Source: an uncultured Tenacibaculum sp. (lineage in GTDB: Bacteria > Bacteroidota > Bacteroidia > Flavobacteriales > Flavobacteriaceae). Taken from it: 64,000 nucleotides of DNA. A program made the position numbers and the translations under genes. The notes under the pieces are model-generated. The model worked only from the letters and a program-made list of their open reading frames with translations, was not told the DNA's origin and ran no database searches. Shown here piece by piece: positions 8,835 through 16,310 of this stretch (position 1 is the first letter of the stretch; every line of letters starts with the position of its first letter). The stretch covers positions 248,001 through 312,000 of the forward strand of contig NZ_CANLTU010000001.1 of the NCBI RefSeq assembly GCF_947494125.1, written 5' to 3'.

Positions 8835-8880
8835 ATACTAATAATTTTGCTAATTTAAAAATATCAATTTTACGCACTCT

Positions 8881-8946
8881 TGCGGAAATCCACATTAATT
8901 ATTGCAGCAATCCCTTTTTAATAAACAAAATCCTAAAGTACATTTG
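8881..8946 (+). promoter_or_regulatory. Double-box promoter, unit 5
   Basis: Box 1 TGCGGAAATCC (8881-8891), box 2 TGCAGCAATCC (8903-8913), 22 bp apart. The -7 element TACATTTG is at 8939-8946, 58 bp from the box 1 start. Confidence 0.85.
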
Positions 8947-8951
8947 TAGCA

Positions 8952-9032
8952 TCTAATTTCGTCTCATAACGAAAAAACGATATTTAAAGGGGAAAAACTA
9001 AACCTTCTAGAATTTATCTAGAAGGTTTTTTT
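8952..9032 (+). ncRNA. Array small RNA, unit 5
   Basis: The predicted ~81-nt RNA appears identical in its transcribed part to units 3 and 6: 5' hairpin with loop CTCATA, GGGGA linker, terminator at 9000-9032. Confidence 0.84.
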
Positions 9033-9079
9033 ATGCAAACAACTTTACTATTTTAGAAATATCAATTTTTATGCACTCT

Positions 9080-9145
9080 TGCGGAAATCCACATTAATTA
9101 TTGCAGCAATCCCTTTTTAATAAACAAAATCCTAAAGTACATTTG
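9080..9145 (+). promoter_or_regulatory. Double-box promoter, unit 6
   Basis: Box 1 TGCGGAAATCC (9080-9090), box 2 TGCAGCAATCC (9102-9112), 22 bp apart. The -7 element TACATTTG is at 9138-9145, 58 bp from the box 1 start. Confidence 0.85.
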
Positions 9146-9150
9146 TAGCA

Positions 9151-9231
9151 TCTAATTTCGTCTCATAACGAAAAAACGATATTTAAAGGGGAAAAACTAA
9201 ACCTTCTAGAATTTATCTAGAAGGTTTTTTT
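9151..9231 (+). ncRNA. Array small RNA, unit 6
   Basis: The predicted ~81-nt RNA has the same sequence design as units 3 and 5; terminator at 9199-9231. Confidence 0.84.
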
Positions 9232-9269
9232 ATGCTAATAACTCATGGAATATTCAACTATCTTTTTCT

Positions 9270-9335
9270 TGCGGAAATTCACCTTTTTTTTTACAGTAAT
9301 CCCTTTTATTATAACAAAAACCTCTTGTATATTTG
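9270..9335 (+). promoter_or_regulatory. Double-box promoter, unit 7
   Basis: Box 1 TGCGGAAATTC (9270-9280), box 2 TACAGTAATCC (9292-9302), 22 bp apart. The -7 element TATATTTG is at 9328-9335, 58 bp from the box 1 start. Confidence 0.83.
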
Positions 9336-9340
9336 TAACA

Positions 9341-9419
9341 TCGAATTTCAACTCATATTGAAAAGCGATATTTAAGGGGAAAAACTAAACCTTTCAGATC
9401 TATCTGAAAGGTTTTTTTT
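9341..9419 (+). ncRNA. Array small RNA, unit 7
   Basis: The predicted ~79-nt RNA has the 5' hairpin TTTCAA-CTCATA-TTGAAA as in unit 2. Its terminator stem is changed on both sides (ACCTTTCAGAT/ATCTGAAAGGT instead of ACCTTCTAGA/TCTAGAAGGT), so pairing is kept. Terminator at 9387-9419. Confidence 0.83.
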
Positions 9420-9449
9420 ATTTAAACAATTTACTATCAAACATATAAC

Positions 9450-9515
9450 TTCGGAAAATTGCATTTTACACTGCGGTTATCCCCTTTTTAAAACAAAACA
9501 TCTATCATACATTTG
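9450..9515 (+). promoter_or_regulatory. Double-box promoter, unit 8 (peptide gene)
   Basis: Box 1 TTCGGAAAATT (9450-9460), box 2 TGCGGTTATCC (9472-9482), 22 bp apart. The -7 element TACATTTG is at 9508-9515, again 58 bp from the box 1 start. The geometry ties the downstream peptide gene to the same regulon as the seven RNAs. Confidence 0.8.
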
Positions 9516-9566
9516 TAATGTTCTTTTGAACAAAACATTAAGGGGAATTATTAAAACCAGTAAAAA

Positions 9567-9668
9567 ATGGGGAAATTTTTACAAACAAAGACTGCAGAAG
9601 TTCTAAAAGGATTTTTATCAACTTTATCAGAATTCGGTAAAGGAGCTAGTTATGCTTTAAGACACTAG
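9567..9668 (+). CDS. 33-residue peptide, last member of the sRNA array
   Basis: The frame reads MGKFLQTKTAEVLKGFLSTL followed by 13 residues ending SYALRH. It is Lys-rich and could form an amphipathic helix; there is no signal peptide or cysteine. The 5' leader (about 9521-9566) contains a small hairpin and the TTAAGGGGA motif shared with the sRNAs. GGGG lies 21 bases before the ATG, too far for a Shine-Dalgarno site. Regulation by the adjacent two-component system is inferred from the double-box promoter. Possible roles are a signal, toxin or membrane-active peptide; none is shown by sequence. It could also be a longer RNA with an accidental frame. Confidence 0.6.
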   Translation: MGKFLQTKTAEVLKGFLSTLSEFGKGASYALRH

Positions 9669-9687
9669 TAGTAATTAACTAAGGGAT

Positions 9688-9725
9688 AAAAACCTTCTTG
9701 ATAAAATTATCAAGGAGGTTTTTTA
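9688..9725 (+). terminator. Intrinsic terminator closing the array
   Basis: The arm AACCTTCTTGAT pairs with ATCAAGGAGGTT, followed by a T-run, 20 bp after the 33-aa peptide stop. The stem resembles the sRNA terminators. Confidence 0.8.
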
Positions 9726-9781
9726 TTTGCCTAATTTTAAATTGTAAATTGCTGTTTTAATTTATTCATTAATAGTTTTAA

Positions 9782-11263
9782 ATGGCAAAATATATTCTTG
9801 CATTAGATCAAGGTACCACTAGTTCTCGTTCGGTATTAATAAACGAATTAGGAGAAATTGTTGCAATGAATCAACAAGAGTTTACACAAATTTTCCCACA
9901 ACCGGGTTGGGTAGAACACGATGCTGAAGAAATTTTAAAAACTCAACTTTCTACATTAAAAAAAGTAATTCAAAAAGCAAATATTCATCCTTCAGAAATT
10001 GCTGGTATTGGTATTACCAACCAAAGAGAAACTACTGTAGTATGGAATAAAATTACGGGAAAACCTATATACAATGCTATTGTTTGGCAAGACAAACGAA
10101 CCGCTAATATTTGTGAGCAATTAAAAGAGAAAAACTTAGAAAGTCATGTTCGAAAAACTACAGGATTAGTTATTGATAGTTATTTTTCTGCTACAAAAAT
10201 TAATTGGATTTTAAACAATGTAGAAGGTGCTAAACTTGAAGCCGAAAAAGGAAACTTACTTTTTGGAACTATTGATACTTGGCTACTTTGGAATTTAACA
10301 AAAGGTGAAATACATGCTACCGATTATAGTAATGCTTCACGTACCATGTTATATGATATTAAAAATTTGTGTTGGGATAAAAAGCTGTTATCAGCATTAA
10401 GTATCCCTAACTCAATGCTTCCTCAAGTAAAACCCTCTTCACATTATTTTGGAAACTACGAATTGGAAGGACACCTAATTCCTATTGCAGGAATTGCAGG
10501 CGATCAGCAAGCTGCACTTTTCGGGCAAGCTTGTTTTAATAAAGGTGAAGCAAAAAACACTTACGGTACTGGTTGTTTTATGTTAATGAATACTGGTGAA
10601 AACCTTGAGTTTTCTAAAAACGGTTTATTAACTACAATTGCCTGGGGCTTAGACAATAAAATACATTATGCTCTAGAAGGTAGCGTATTTGTTGCCGGAT
10701 CTGCTATTCAATGGCTACGTGATGGTTTACAAATAATTAATAACGCTAAAGAAAGTGAAGCCTTAGCTAAAAGTATAGATGGAGAAAACCCTGTATATGT
10801 AGTCCCTGCTTTTGCTGGTTTAGGAGCTCCATATTGGGATATGTACGCTCGGGGAGCAGTTTTTGGTTTAACTCGCGACACTGGTAAAAACCACCTAATA
10901 AAAGCAACTTTAGATGCTCTTGCTTACCAAACTAAAGATATTTTAGATGTCATGCAAAAAGATAGTGAGGTTAAATTAACATCTTTAAAAGTAGATGGTG
11001 GTGCTTGCGCTAATGACTATTTAATGCAATTTCAATCAGATATCTTAAACACTAAAGTTGAACGACCTGAAATTATTGAAACTACTGTTATGGGTGCCGC
11101 TTATTTAGCAGGTATTTGTGTTGGACTTTGGAAACAAGAAGATATTTTAAATAGAAGAAAAATTAACAATACCTTTTCTCCTAATTTTACTTTAGAAAAA
11201 AGAGAAAAACTTTATAAAAAGTGGCAAAAAGCTGTAGAACGCACTAAAGACTGGATAGATTAA
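9782..11263 (+). CDS. glpK: Glycerol kinase
   Basis: The 493-residue FGGY-family kinase phosphorylates glycerol to sn-glycerol 3-phosphate with ATP. It shows the N-terminal ATP loop DQGTTSSRS, the glycerol-binding stretch around [12 protein letters not shown] and WQDKR, the catalytic Asp region [14 protein letters not shown], and the FGGY signature 2 region ([18 protein letters not shown]). Length is standard (about 495). No glycerol facilitator or GlpD is adjacent in this window. It is followed 10 bp later by a flavin-binding-family gene in the same direction. Confidence 0.97.
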   Translation: MAKYILALDQGTTSSRSVLINELGEIVAMNQQEFTQIFPQPGWVEHDAEEILKTQLSTLKKVIQKANIHPSEIAGIGITNQRETTVVWNKITGKPIYNAIVWQDKRTANICEQLKEKNLESHVRKTTGLVIDSYFSATKINWILNNVEGAKLEAEKGNLLFGTIDTWLLWNLTKGEIHATDYSNASRTMLYDIKNLCWDKKLLSALSIPNSMLPQVKPSSHYFGNYELEGHLIPIAGIAGDQQAALFGQACFNKGEAKNTYGTGCFMLMNTGENLEFSKNGLLTTIAWGLDNKIHYALEGSVFVAGSAIQWLRDGLQIINNAKESEALAKSIDGENPVYVVPAFAGLGAPYWDMYARGAVFGLTRDTGKNHLIKATLDALAYQTKDILDVMQKDSEVKLTSLKVDGGACANDYLMQFQSDILNTKVERPEIIETTVMGAAYLAGICVGLWKQEDILNRRKINNTFSPNFTLEKREKLYKKWQKAVERTKDWID

Positions 11264-11273
11264 AAACGAATAA

Positions 11274-11816
11274 ATGGCAAAATTTTACGATAAAATTACT
11301 TCAAGAATTCAGAAGTTTATAGAAGCACAAAAAGTTTTTTTTGTAGCAACTGCACCTAAAAATGGACGTATTAATTTATCCCCTAAAGGAATGGATTCTT
11401 TTCGTGTGTTAAACGAAAACCGAGTTGCTTGGCTAAGTGTTACTGGTAGTGGAAATGAAACCTCAGCACACTTATTAGACAATAATAGAATAACTATTAT
11501 GTTTTGTGCATTTGAAGGCGCTCCTAATATTTTACGCATATACGGAAAAGCGAAAGAAATATTACCAAACGATACTGAATGGAATTCTTTAATTACTCAA
11601 TTTCCTAACCTTACTGGAACACGACAAATATTTGATATTACTATTGAAAGTGTTCAAACTTCATGTGGTATGTCTATTCCTTTTTATGAATATAAAGAAG
11701 AACGAAATCAATTATTAGACTGGGCAGAAGAAAAAGGACAAGATAATATTGAACAATACTGGAAAGACAGAAACCAAACTAGTATTGATGGCTTAGATAC
11801 TAAGTTTAAAACTTAA
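11274..11816 (+). CDS. Pyridoxamine 5'-phosphate oxidase-family flavin-binding protein
   Basis: This 180-residue protein belongs to the split beta-barrel FMN-binding PNPOx-like superfamily (residues about 10-130). It shows FFVATAPKNGRINLSPKG and the VAWLSVTGSGNETSAHL stretch typical of uncharacterised PNPOx-like proteins. It lacks the length and C-terminal substrate residues of true PdxH, so vitamin B6 oxidation should not be assumed. It is 10 bp after glpK, so co-transcription is likely. Confidence 0.85.
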   Translation: MAKFYDKITSRIQKFIEAQKVFFVATAPKNGRINLSPKGMDSFRVLNENRVAWLSVTGSGNETSAHLLDNNRITIMFCAFEGAPNILRIYGKAKEILPNDTEWNSLITQFPNLTGTRQIFDITIESVQTSCGMSIPFYEYKEERNQLLDWAEEKGQDNIEQYWKDRNQTSIDGLDTKFKT

Positions 11817-11836
11817 GTTTATTATTGATAACTACA

Positions 11837-12606
11837 ATGAAAAAAATTACCATAGCACTAATTATTCTTTTGATGTCAACTACTCTTTTATCTCAAACAC
11901 CTAAAAAATCTATTATGAAGTTTATGGGAAAGGAGAGCCCTTATTTCTTTTACATGGTTACACTCAATCATCTAAATCTTGGAAAGAGTATGTTAAAGAT
12001 TATGAAAGTAAATATGAAGTCTATTTAATTGATTTAACTGGACACGGAAAATCAGAACCTTTTAAGCAAGAAATGTCTATAAAATCTGTTGCTCAAGACC
12101 TCAATTCTTTAATTCGACACCTAGGTTTAAAACAAATTAAAGCCATTGGGTTTAGTTTTGGTGGAGATATTCTCTATCAATTAGCTTTAATTAATCCATC
12201 GATACTAAAATCTATGATAACAATAGGTGCAGTAGGAACATGGACAATTCATGATTTCCCTGAGTATTTAAAAGCTTTTACTTTTGAAAACAGAAATAAT
12301 TTTCCTTGGCTCAAGACATCTCATGAAGGAGATGAGCAGATAAAAGGAATGATGAATCAGTTTAAAAACTATACAGTTAGGTTAAGTAATAAAGAATTAC
12401 AAAGTATAAAACCTGAGGTATTAATTATAATAGGTGACGACGATGAAGGTATGGATTTTGAAGAAGTTGTTCGTGTTAAAAAAAACCTACCTAAATCTGA
12501 CCTTTGGATATTACCAAATGTATCGCATGGAGCTCATGAAGGTGAAACAAAAAATGACTTCATAATAAAATCTAAAGCTTTTTTTTCTAAAAAACAAAAC
12601 CAATAA
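11837..12606 (+). pseudogene. Exported alpha/beta hydrolase gene broken by a 1-base frameshift
   Basis: Two frames together encode one alpha/beta hydrolase. Frame 1 gives the signal peptide (MKKITIALIILLMSTTLLSQ) and a few residues. After the A6 tract at 11903-11908 the correct sequence continues in another frame with IYYEVYGKGEPLFLLHGYTQ (oxyanion HGYT). It then runs into the intact 177-codon part with nucleophile elbow GFSFGG and catalytic His in NVSHGAH. One extra A in the tract would restore a protein of about 256 residues. The in-frame ATG at 11837 is preferred over the upstream TTG at 11825. This may be a real mutation, slippage-based phase variation or a sequencing error. Confidence 0.85.
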
Positions 12607-12702
12607 GGGTTCTTCATTCTTTCATTACATCTAAGTTTTTCAATATTATTCCAAAATATTCAAACCCTGATAAAAATCATGTTTTAAACAAATAGATACT
12701 AC

Positions 12703-12710
12703 TATTTTTG
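12703..12710 (+). promoter_or_regulatory. -7 promoter element for the 44-aa membrane peptide
   Basis: TATTTTTG fits TAnnTTTG and lies 16 bases before the ATG of the small membrane protein gene at 12727. Confidence 0.4.
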
Positions 12711-12726
12711 GAGTAAAGTAAATAAA

Positions 12727-12861
12727 ATGATACAATTGATTAATATTCCTTTAGTTTCTTGGACAAACGGCACAATTATGATAGCCATTTTTGGACTTGT
12801 TTGTTTAGGATTAGTTGCTACTCTTTTAATCCTTATAAATAGTGGTAAGAAAAAGGAGTAA
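12727..12861 (+). CDS. Small single-pass membrane protein (44 aa)
   Basis: The frame encodes 44 residues with a short polar N-terminus, one hydrophobic helix (about residues 18-38, IMIAIFGLVCLGLVATLLIL) and a basic tail GKKKE. This is a convincing single-pass topology with the tail in the cytoplasm. A -7-like element is upstream and a terminator hairpin downstream. I do not recognise the family; it could be a small subunit of a membrane complex. The 343-bp gap between the flanking genes holds only this gene and the terminator. Confidence 0.6.
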   Translation: MIQLINIPLVSWTNGTIMIAIFGLVCLGLVATLLILINSGKKKE

Positions 12862-12897
12862 AGTAGATTGTATCTTTAGTTTTTAATAGTTGATTTA

Positions 12898-12955
12898 GAA
12901 GAAGTGCTCTTATTGATGTGTTGGTGGTTTAACTCAAGAGCATTTCTTCTTATTT
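12898..12955. terminator. Hairpin between convergent genes
   Basis: GAAGTGCTCTT (12901-12911) pairs with AAGAGCATTTC (12936-12946) across a 24-base loop. It sits between the small membrane protein and the convergent acyl-CoA dehydrogenase, and is weaker than the other terminators because of its long loop. Confidence 0.45.
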
Positions 12956-14128
12956 AAAAGCATTTAAGCCTGTAATATCTAAGCCAGTAATTAATAAATG
13001 AACATCATGTGTTCCTTCATAAGTAATTACACTTTCTAAATTCATAGCGTGTCTCATTATAGAATATTCTCCTGATATTCCCATAGCTCCTAAAATTTGT
13101 CTTGCTTCTCTAGCTATTTTTATAGCCATGTCTACATTATTTCTTTTAGCCATTGATATTTGCGCAGAAGTTGCACGACCTTCATTTTTTAAAACTCCCA
13201 ATCGCCATGTTAATAACTGTGCTTTGGTTATTTCTGTAATCATCTCAGCTAATTTTTTTTGTTGCAACTGAAATTGACCTATTGGTTTACCAAATTGTGT
13301 ACGCTCTTTAGCATAGCGCAAAGCAGTATCATAACAATCCATAGCGGCACCAATAGCACCCCAAGCAATACCATAACGAGCAGAATCTAAACATAACAAA
13401 GGTGCTCCTAATCCTGATTTATTGGGTAATAAATTTTCTTTTGGCACTTTAACATTATCAAAAATAAGCTCTCCTGTAATAGAAGCTCTTAACGACCATT
13501 TGTTATGTGTTTCTGGTGTAGAAAAACCTTCCATTCCTCTTTCCACAATTAAACCATGAATACGACCTTCTTCATTTTTTGCCCAAACCACGGCTACATC
13601 ACAAATAGGTGCATTCGAAATCCACATTTTTGCACCATTCAATAAATAATGGTCTCCCATATCCTTAAACTTGGTTTCCATTCCTCCAGGATTAGATCCA
13701 TGGTTTGGCTCAGTTAATCCAAAACTTCCCATCCATTCACCAGAAGCTAGTTTTGGCAAGTATTTTTTTCGCTGGGTTTCATTTCCATAATTAAAAATAG
13801 GGCCCATTACTAAAGAAGATTGTACCGAGGCAGCAGATCGAATACCACTATCACCACGTTCTAATTCTTGCATAATTAATCCATAGGATATCTGGTCTAA
13901 TCCAGCACCTCCATATGCTTCAGGTATATACGAACCAAAAGCACCAACTTCTGCTAAACCATTTATTAGTTGAGTTGGAAATTTTGCTTCTTGAGCAGCA
14001 TCTTCAATAATTGGAGATAAATTTTTCTTTACCCATTCACGGGCGGTATCACGAACAAGTTTATGTTCATCTGTTAACAAATCATCAGCTTGATAATAAT
14101 CAGGAGCTTGAAATAAATCGGGTTTCAT
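12950..14128 (-). CDS. gcdH: Glutaryl-CoA dehydrogenase (acyl-CoA dehydrogenase family)
   Basis: The 392-residue flavoprotein oxidatively decarboxylates glutaryl-CoA to crotonyl-CoA in lysine/tryptophan breakdown. The acyl-CoA dehydrogenase domains run in order: N-terminal helices, GLTEPNHGSNPGGMETKF mid-domain FAD loop, and C-terminal helices with RTQFGKPIGQFQLQQKKLAEM. The glutaryl-specific marker region RSAASVQSSLVM (substrate Arg) and the catalytic Glu in VITYEGTHDVH both match GCDH rather than short-chain dehydrogenases. The gene stands alone, divergent from rnpA, with no ETF or transferase genes adjacent. Confidence 0.93.
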   Translation of the reverse strand: MKPDLFQAPDYYQADDLLTDEHKLVRDTAREWVKKNLSPIIEDAAQEAKFPTQLINGLAEVGAFGSYIPEAYGGAGLDQISYGLIMQELERGDSGIRSAASVQSSLVMGPIFNYGNETQRKKYLPKLASGEWMGSFGLTEPNHGSNPGGMETKFKDMGDHYLLNGAKMWISNAPICDVAVVWAKNEEGRIHGLIVERGMEGFSTPETHNKWSLRASITGELIFDNVKVPKENLLPNKSGLGAPLLCLDSARYGIAWGAIGAAMDCYDTALRYAKERTQFGKPIGQFQLQQKKLAEMITEITKAQLLTWRLGVLKNEGRATSAQISMAKRNNVDMAIKIAREARQILGAMGISGEYSIMRHAMNLESVITYEGTHDVHLLITGLDITGLNAFK

Positions 14129-14255
14129 AAGTTTCTTTTAAAGTTAATTACTCACTTTTTATATGTTGATGATTGATAAATTGATTATCCTGGTTTTTAT
14201 TTAAAAGTATTGACTCAAAAATACTCAAAAAAATGGTTTTTAGTATAGGTTTATG

Positions 14256-14263
14256 TATGTTTG
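14256..14263 (+). promoter_or_regulatory. -7 promoter element upstream of rnpA
   Basis: TATGTTTG matches TAnnTTTG exactly and is 6 bases from the rnpA start codon, giving a transcript with almost no leader. Confidence 0.55.
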
Positions 14264-14269
14264 TAATAG

Positions 14270-14653
14270 ATGAAATTTACACTAGGAGAGCAAGAACGTT
14301 TAAAAAGCAAAAAGTTATTAGGTAAACTATACGAAGAAGGAAAATCTATAAAAGTATTCCCACTTCGAATGGTATATATACAAACCGAGCATACTTCAAA
14401 ATTCCCTGTTCAAGTAGGAGTGTCTGTTCCTAAAAGAAATTTCAAAAAAGCTGTTGATAGAAATAGAATAAAGCGCTTATTACGGGAGACTTATCGGAAA
14501 GAAAAATATACAGTTTACGATGGGGTAGATAAACCTTATGTGTTTATGATTTCTTATATTGCAAGAGATGAATGGAAATATGTCGATCTTGAGCATAAAA
14601 TGAAGAAATTACTAACGCTTTTTATAGCAGAAACCACCAAAGATGAAAAATAA
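14270..14653 (+). CDS. rnpA: Ribonuclease P protein component
   Basis: This 127-residue basic protein is the protein subunit of RNase P, which removes tRNA 5' leaders together with the RNA subunit. The RNR signature is clear (VSVPKRNFKKAVDRNRIKRL), followed by LLRETYRK. The gene is not next to rpmH here; in flavobacteria it commonly sits before an S41 peptidase gene, as seen. Its last 11 bases overlap the next gene, indicating translational coupling. Confidence 0.97.
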   Translation: MKFTLGEQERLKSKKLLGKLYEEGKSIKVFPLRMVYIQTEHTSKFPVQVGVSVPKRNFKKAVDRNRIKRLLRETYRKEKYTVYDGVDKPYVFMISYIARDEWKYVDLEHKMKKLLTLFIAETTKDEK

Positions 14654-16268
14654 AAAAATACTTTTTTTTGGTTCACTCGTTATTATCTCACTTTTATTCT
14701 CGTTTCAATCTCGTTTTTTTGAGATTGCAAAACAAATAGAGATATACAATAACTTATTTAAGGAATTAAATATTAATTATATCGATGAAATTAATCCTGG
14801 AGATTTAACCGATAAAGCAATTAAAAATACCTTAAAAAATTTAGACCCATATACCAATTTTTACAACGAGCAAGACGTTGAAGATGCACGTATTCGTAGA
14901 GAAGGAGAATACGGTGGTATTGGAATTTCAACTTTTTACACAAAACAAGGAATTGTTATTGCTGAAGTTTATAAAGATTTTTCTGCAGACAAAGCAGGTT
15001 TAAAAACTGGAGATATTATTACCAATGTAAATGGACAAAAATTATCTGAATTAGAAAAAAGTCAATACTCACAATTATTAAAAGGAACACCTAACAAAGA
15101 GCTTTCATTAATTATTAATAGAAATAACAAGGCTCAAGATATTACTTTAAAACTAGATAAAGTTATTGTAAACCCAGTCCCTTTTTACGATATGATTGAT
15201 GATGAAACTGGTTATATTATTTTAACTCGATTTACAAATCAAAAAGCTACTGAAGGTGTTTCCAAAGCTTTTAACAAGTTAAAAGAAAGAGGAATGAAAA
15301 AATTAGTGTTCGATTTACGTAGCAATCCAGGTGGTTCTCTATTCGATGCTGTAAATATTACTAATTTATTTATTCCAAAAGGATTAAAAGTTGTAGACAC
15401 TCGTGGAAAAATCAAAAAAAACAGTAGAACTTATAAAACAAACAGAGAACCTTTAGATGCTCAAATTCCAATTATTGTTTTAATAAACGACCGTTCAGCA
15501 TCAGCTTCAGAAATTGTATCTGGTGCGTTACAAGATTACGATCGTGCAGTAATTATGGGCGAACGTTCTTTTGGTAAAGGTTTAGTTCAAAGGTATTTTA
15601 CCTTAAATTACGGAACTCAAATGAAAGCAACAATTTCTAAATACTATACTCCAAGTGGACGTTGTATTCAAGAATTAGATTATGCTAATAGAGATTCTAA
15701 AACTGGAGAAGTTCCAAAATTTTCTGATGGTACCGTAAATACATTTACTACAAAAAACGGTCGTACAGTATACGATGGAGGTGGTGTAACTCCTGATGTA
15801 AAAATAGATTTATCAAAAAAATCTGAAGAGACAAAAAAACTCTTAAAGTCGAAAGCAATATTTAATTTCGCTACAGATTTCACCAATAAAAACCCTAATT
15901 TTTCTACCGAAAACTACAGCTTTAAATCTGCTGACTTTAATACGTTTAAAAACTACTTACTTAGAAAAGACACTTCTTTTGTAACTGAGAGCGAAAAACT
16001 TTTCAAAAAAGCATATGCTTCAGTAAATAATAATAAAACATTTTCTGCTGAATACAACACTATTCTTCAACAATTGAAAAAAGAAAAAGTTCAAAAAATA
16101 GCCTTAAATGAAGATGTTTTATCTACTAAAATACAAAACGAAATAGTAAAAAGATATTCTTATCAAGAAGGAATGTTTAAACATCAACTTAAAAATGATG
16201 CAACTATAAATAAAGCAGTTAACTTATTAAAGAATCAGAAAAAATACGATGCTATTTTAACCAAATAA
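14643..16268 (+). CDS. S41-family carboxy-terminal processing protease (CtpA-like)
   Basis: The 541-residue periplasmic serine protease has an N-terminal signal/anchor (residues 1-25), a PDZ domain (about 85-165, beginning YGGIGIS) and the S41 tail-protease core. The catalytic Ser is in NDRSASASEIVSGAL and the Lys in GERSFGKGLVQ. A C-terminal extension of about 130 residues follows, as in Bacteroidota S41 proteins. It degrades or trims proteins by their C-termini; the substrate is unknown. Overlap with rnpA places both in one transcript. Confidence 0.93.
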   Translation: MKNKKILFFGSLVIISLLFSFQSRFFEIAKQIEIYNNLFKELNINYIDEINPGDLTDKAIKNTLKNLDPYTNFYNEQDVEDARIRREGEYGGIGISTFYTKQGIVIAEVYKDFSADKAGLKTGDIITNVNGQKLSELEKSQYSQLLKGTPNKELSLIINRNNKAQDITLKLDKVIVNPVPFYDMIDDETGYIILTRFTNQKATEGVSKAFNKLKERGMKKLVFDLRSNPGGSLFDAVNITNLFIPKGLKVVDTRGKIKKNSRTYKTNREPLDAQIPIIVLINDRSASASEIVSGALQDYDRAVIMGERSFGKGLVQRYFTLNYGTQMKATISKYYTPSGRCIQELDYANRDSKTGEVPKFSDGTVNTFTTKNGRTVYDGGGVTPDVKIDLSKKSEETKKLLKSKAIFNFATDFTNKNPNFSTENYSFKSADFNTFKNYLLRKDTSFVTESEKLFKKAYASVNNNKTFSAEYNTILQQLKKEKVQKIALNEDVLSTKIQNEIVKRYSYQEGMFKHQLKNDATINKAVNLLKNQKKYDAILTK

Positions 16269-16286
16269 CATCCGTAACATAATTTG

Positions 16287-16294
16287 TATCTTTG
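16287..16294 (+). promoter_or_regulatory. -7 promoter element before the nucleosidase-like gene
   Basis: TATCTTTG lies 17 bases before the ATG at 16311. Because it overlaps the alternative upstream start at 16284, it argues for the 16311 start. Confidence 0.55.
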
Positions 16295-16310
16295 CCTTTT
16301 AAAAAAATAT

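Noticed and set aside
8110..9420. CRISPR-like array because of regularly spaced repeats
   Set aside because: Repeat units are ~180-199 bp, nearly identical throughout in the middle copies, and each contains a promoter and terminator. There is no short repeat/unique spacer pattern and no cas gene.
11903..11908. Programmed ribosomal frameshift in the hydrolase
   Set aside because: The A6 run could slip, but there is no downstream stimulatory hairpin or internal ribosome-binding feature and related hydrolases are encoded in one frame. Mutation or sequencing error is simpler.
16284..16310. Upstream start for the nucleosidase-like gene
   Set aside because: The alternative start overlaps the TATCTTTG promoter element at 16287, and the added residues look like non-coding sequence. 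ATG 16311 fits better.
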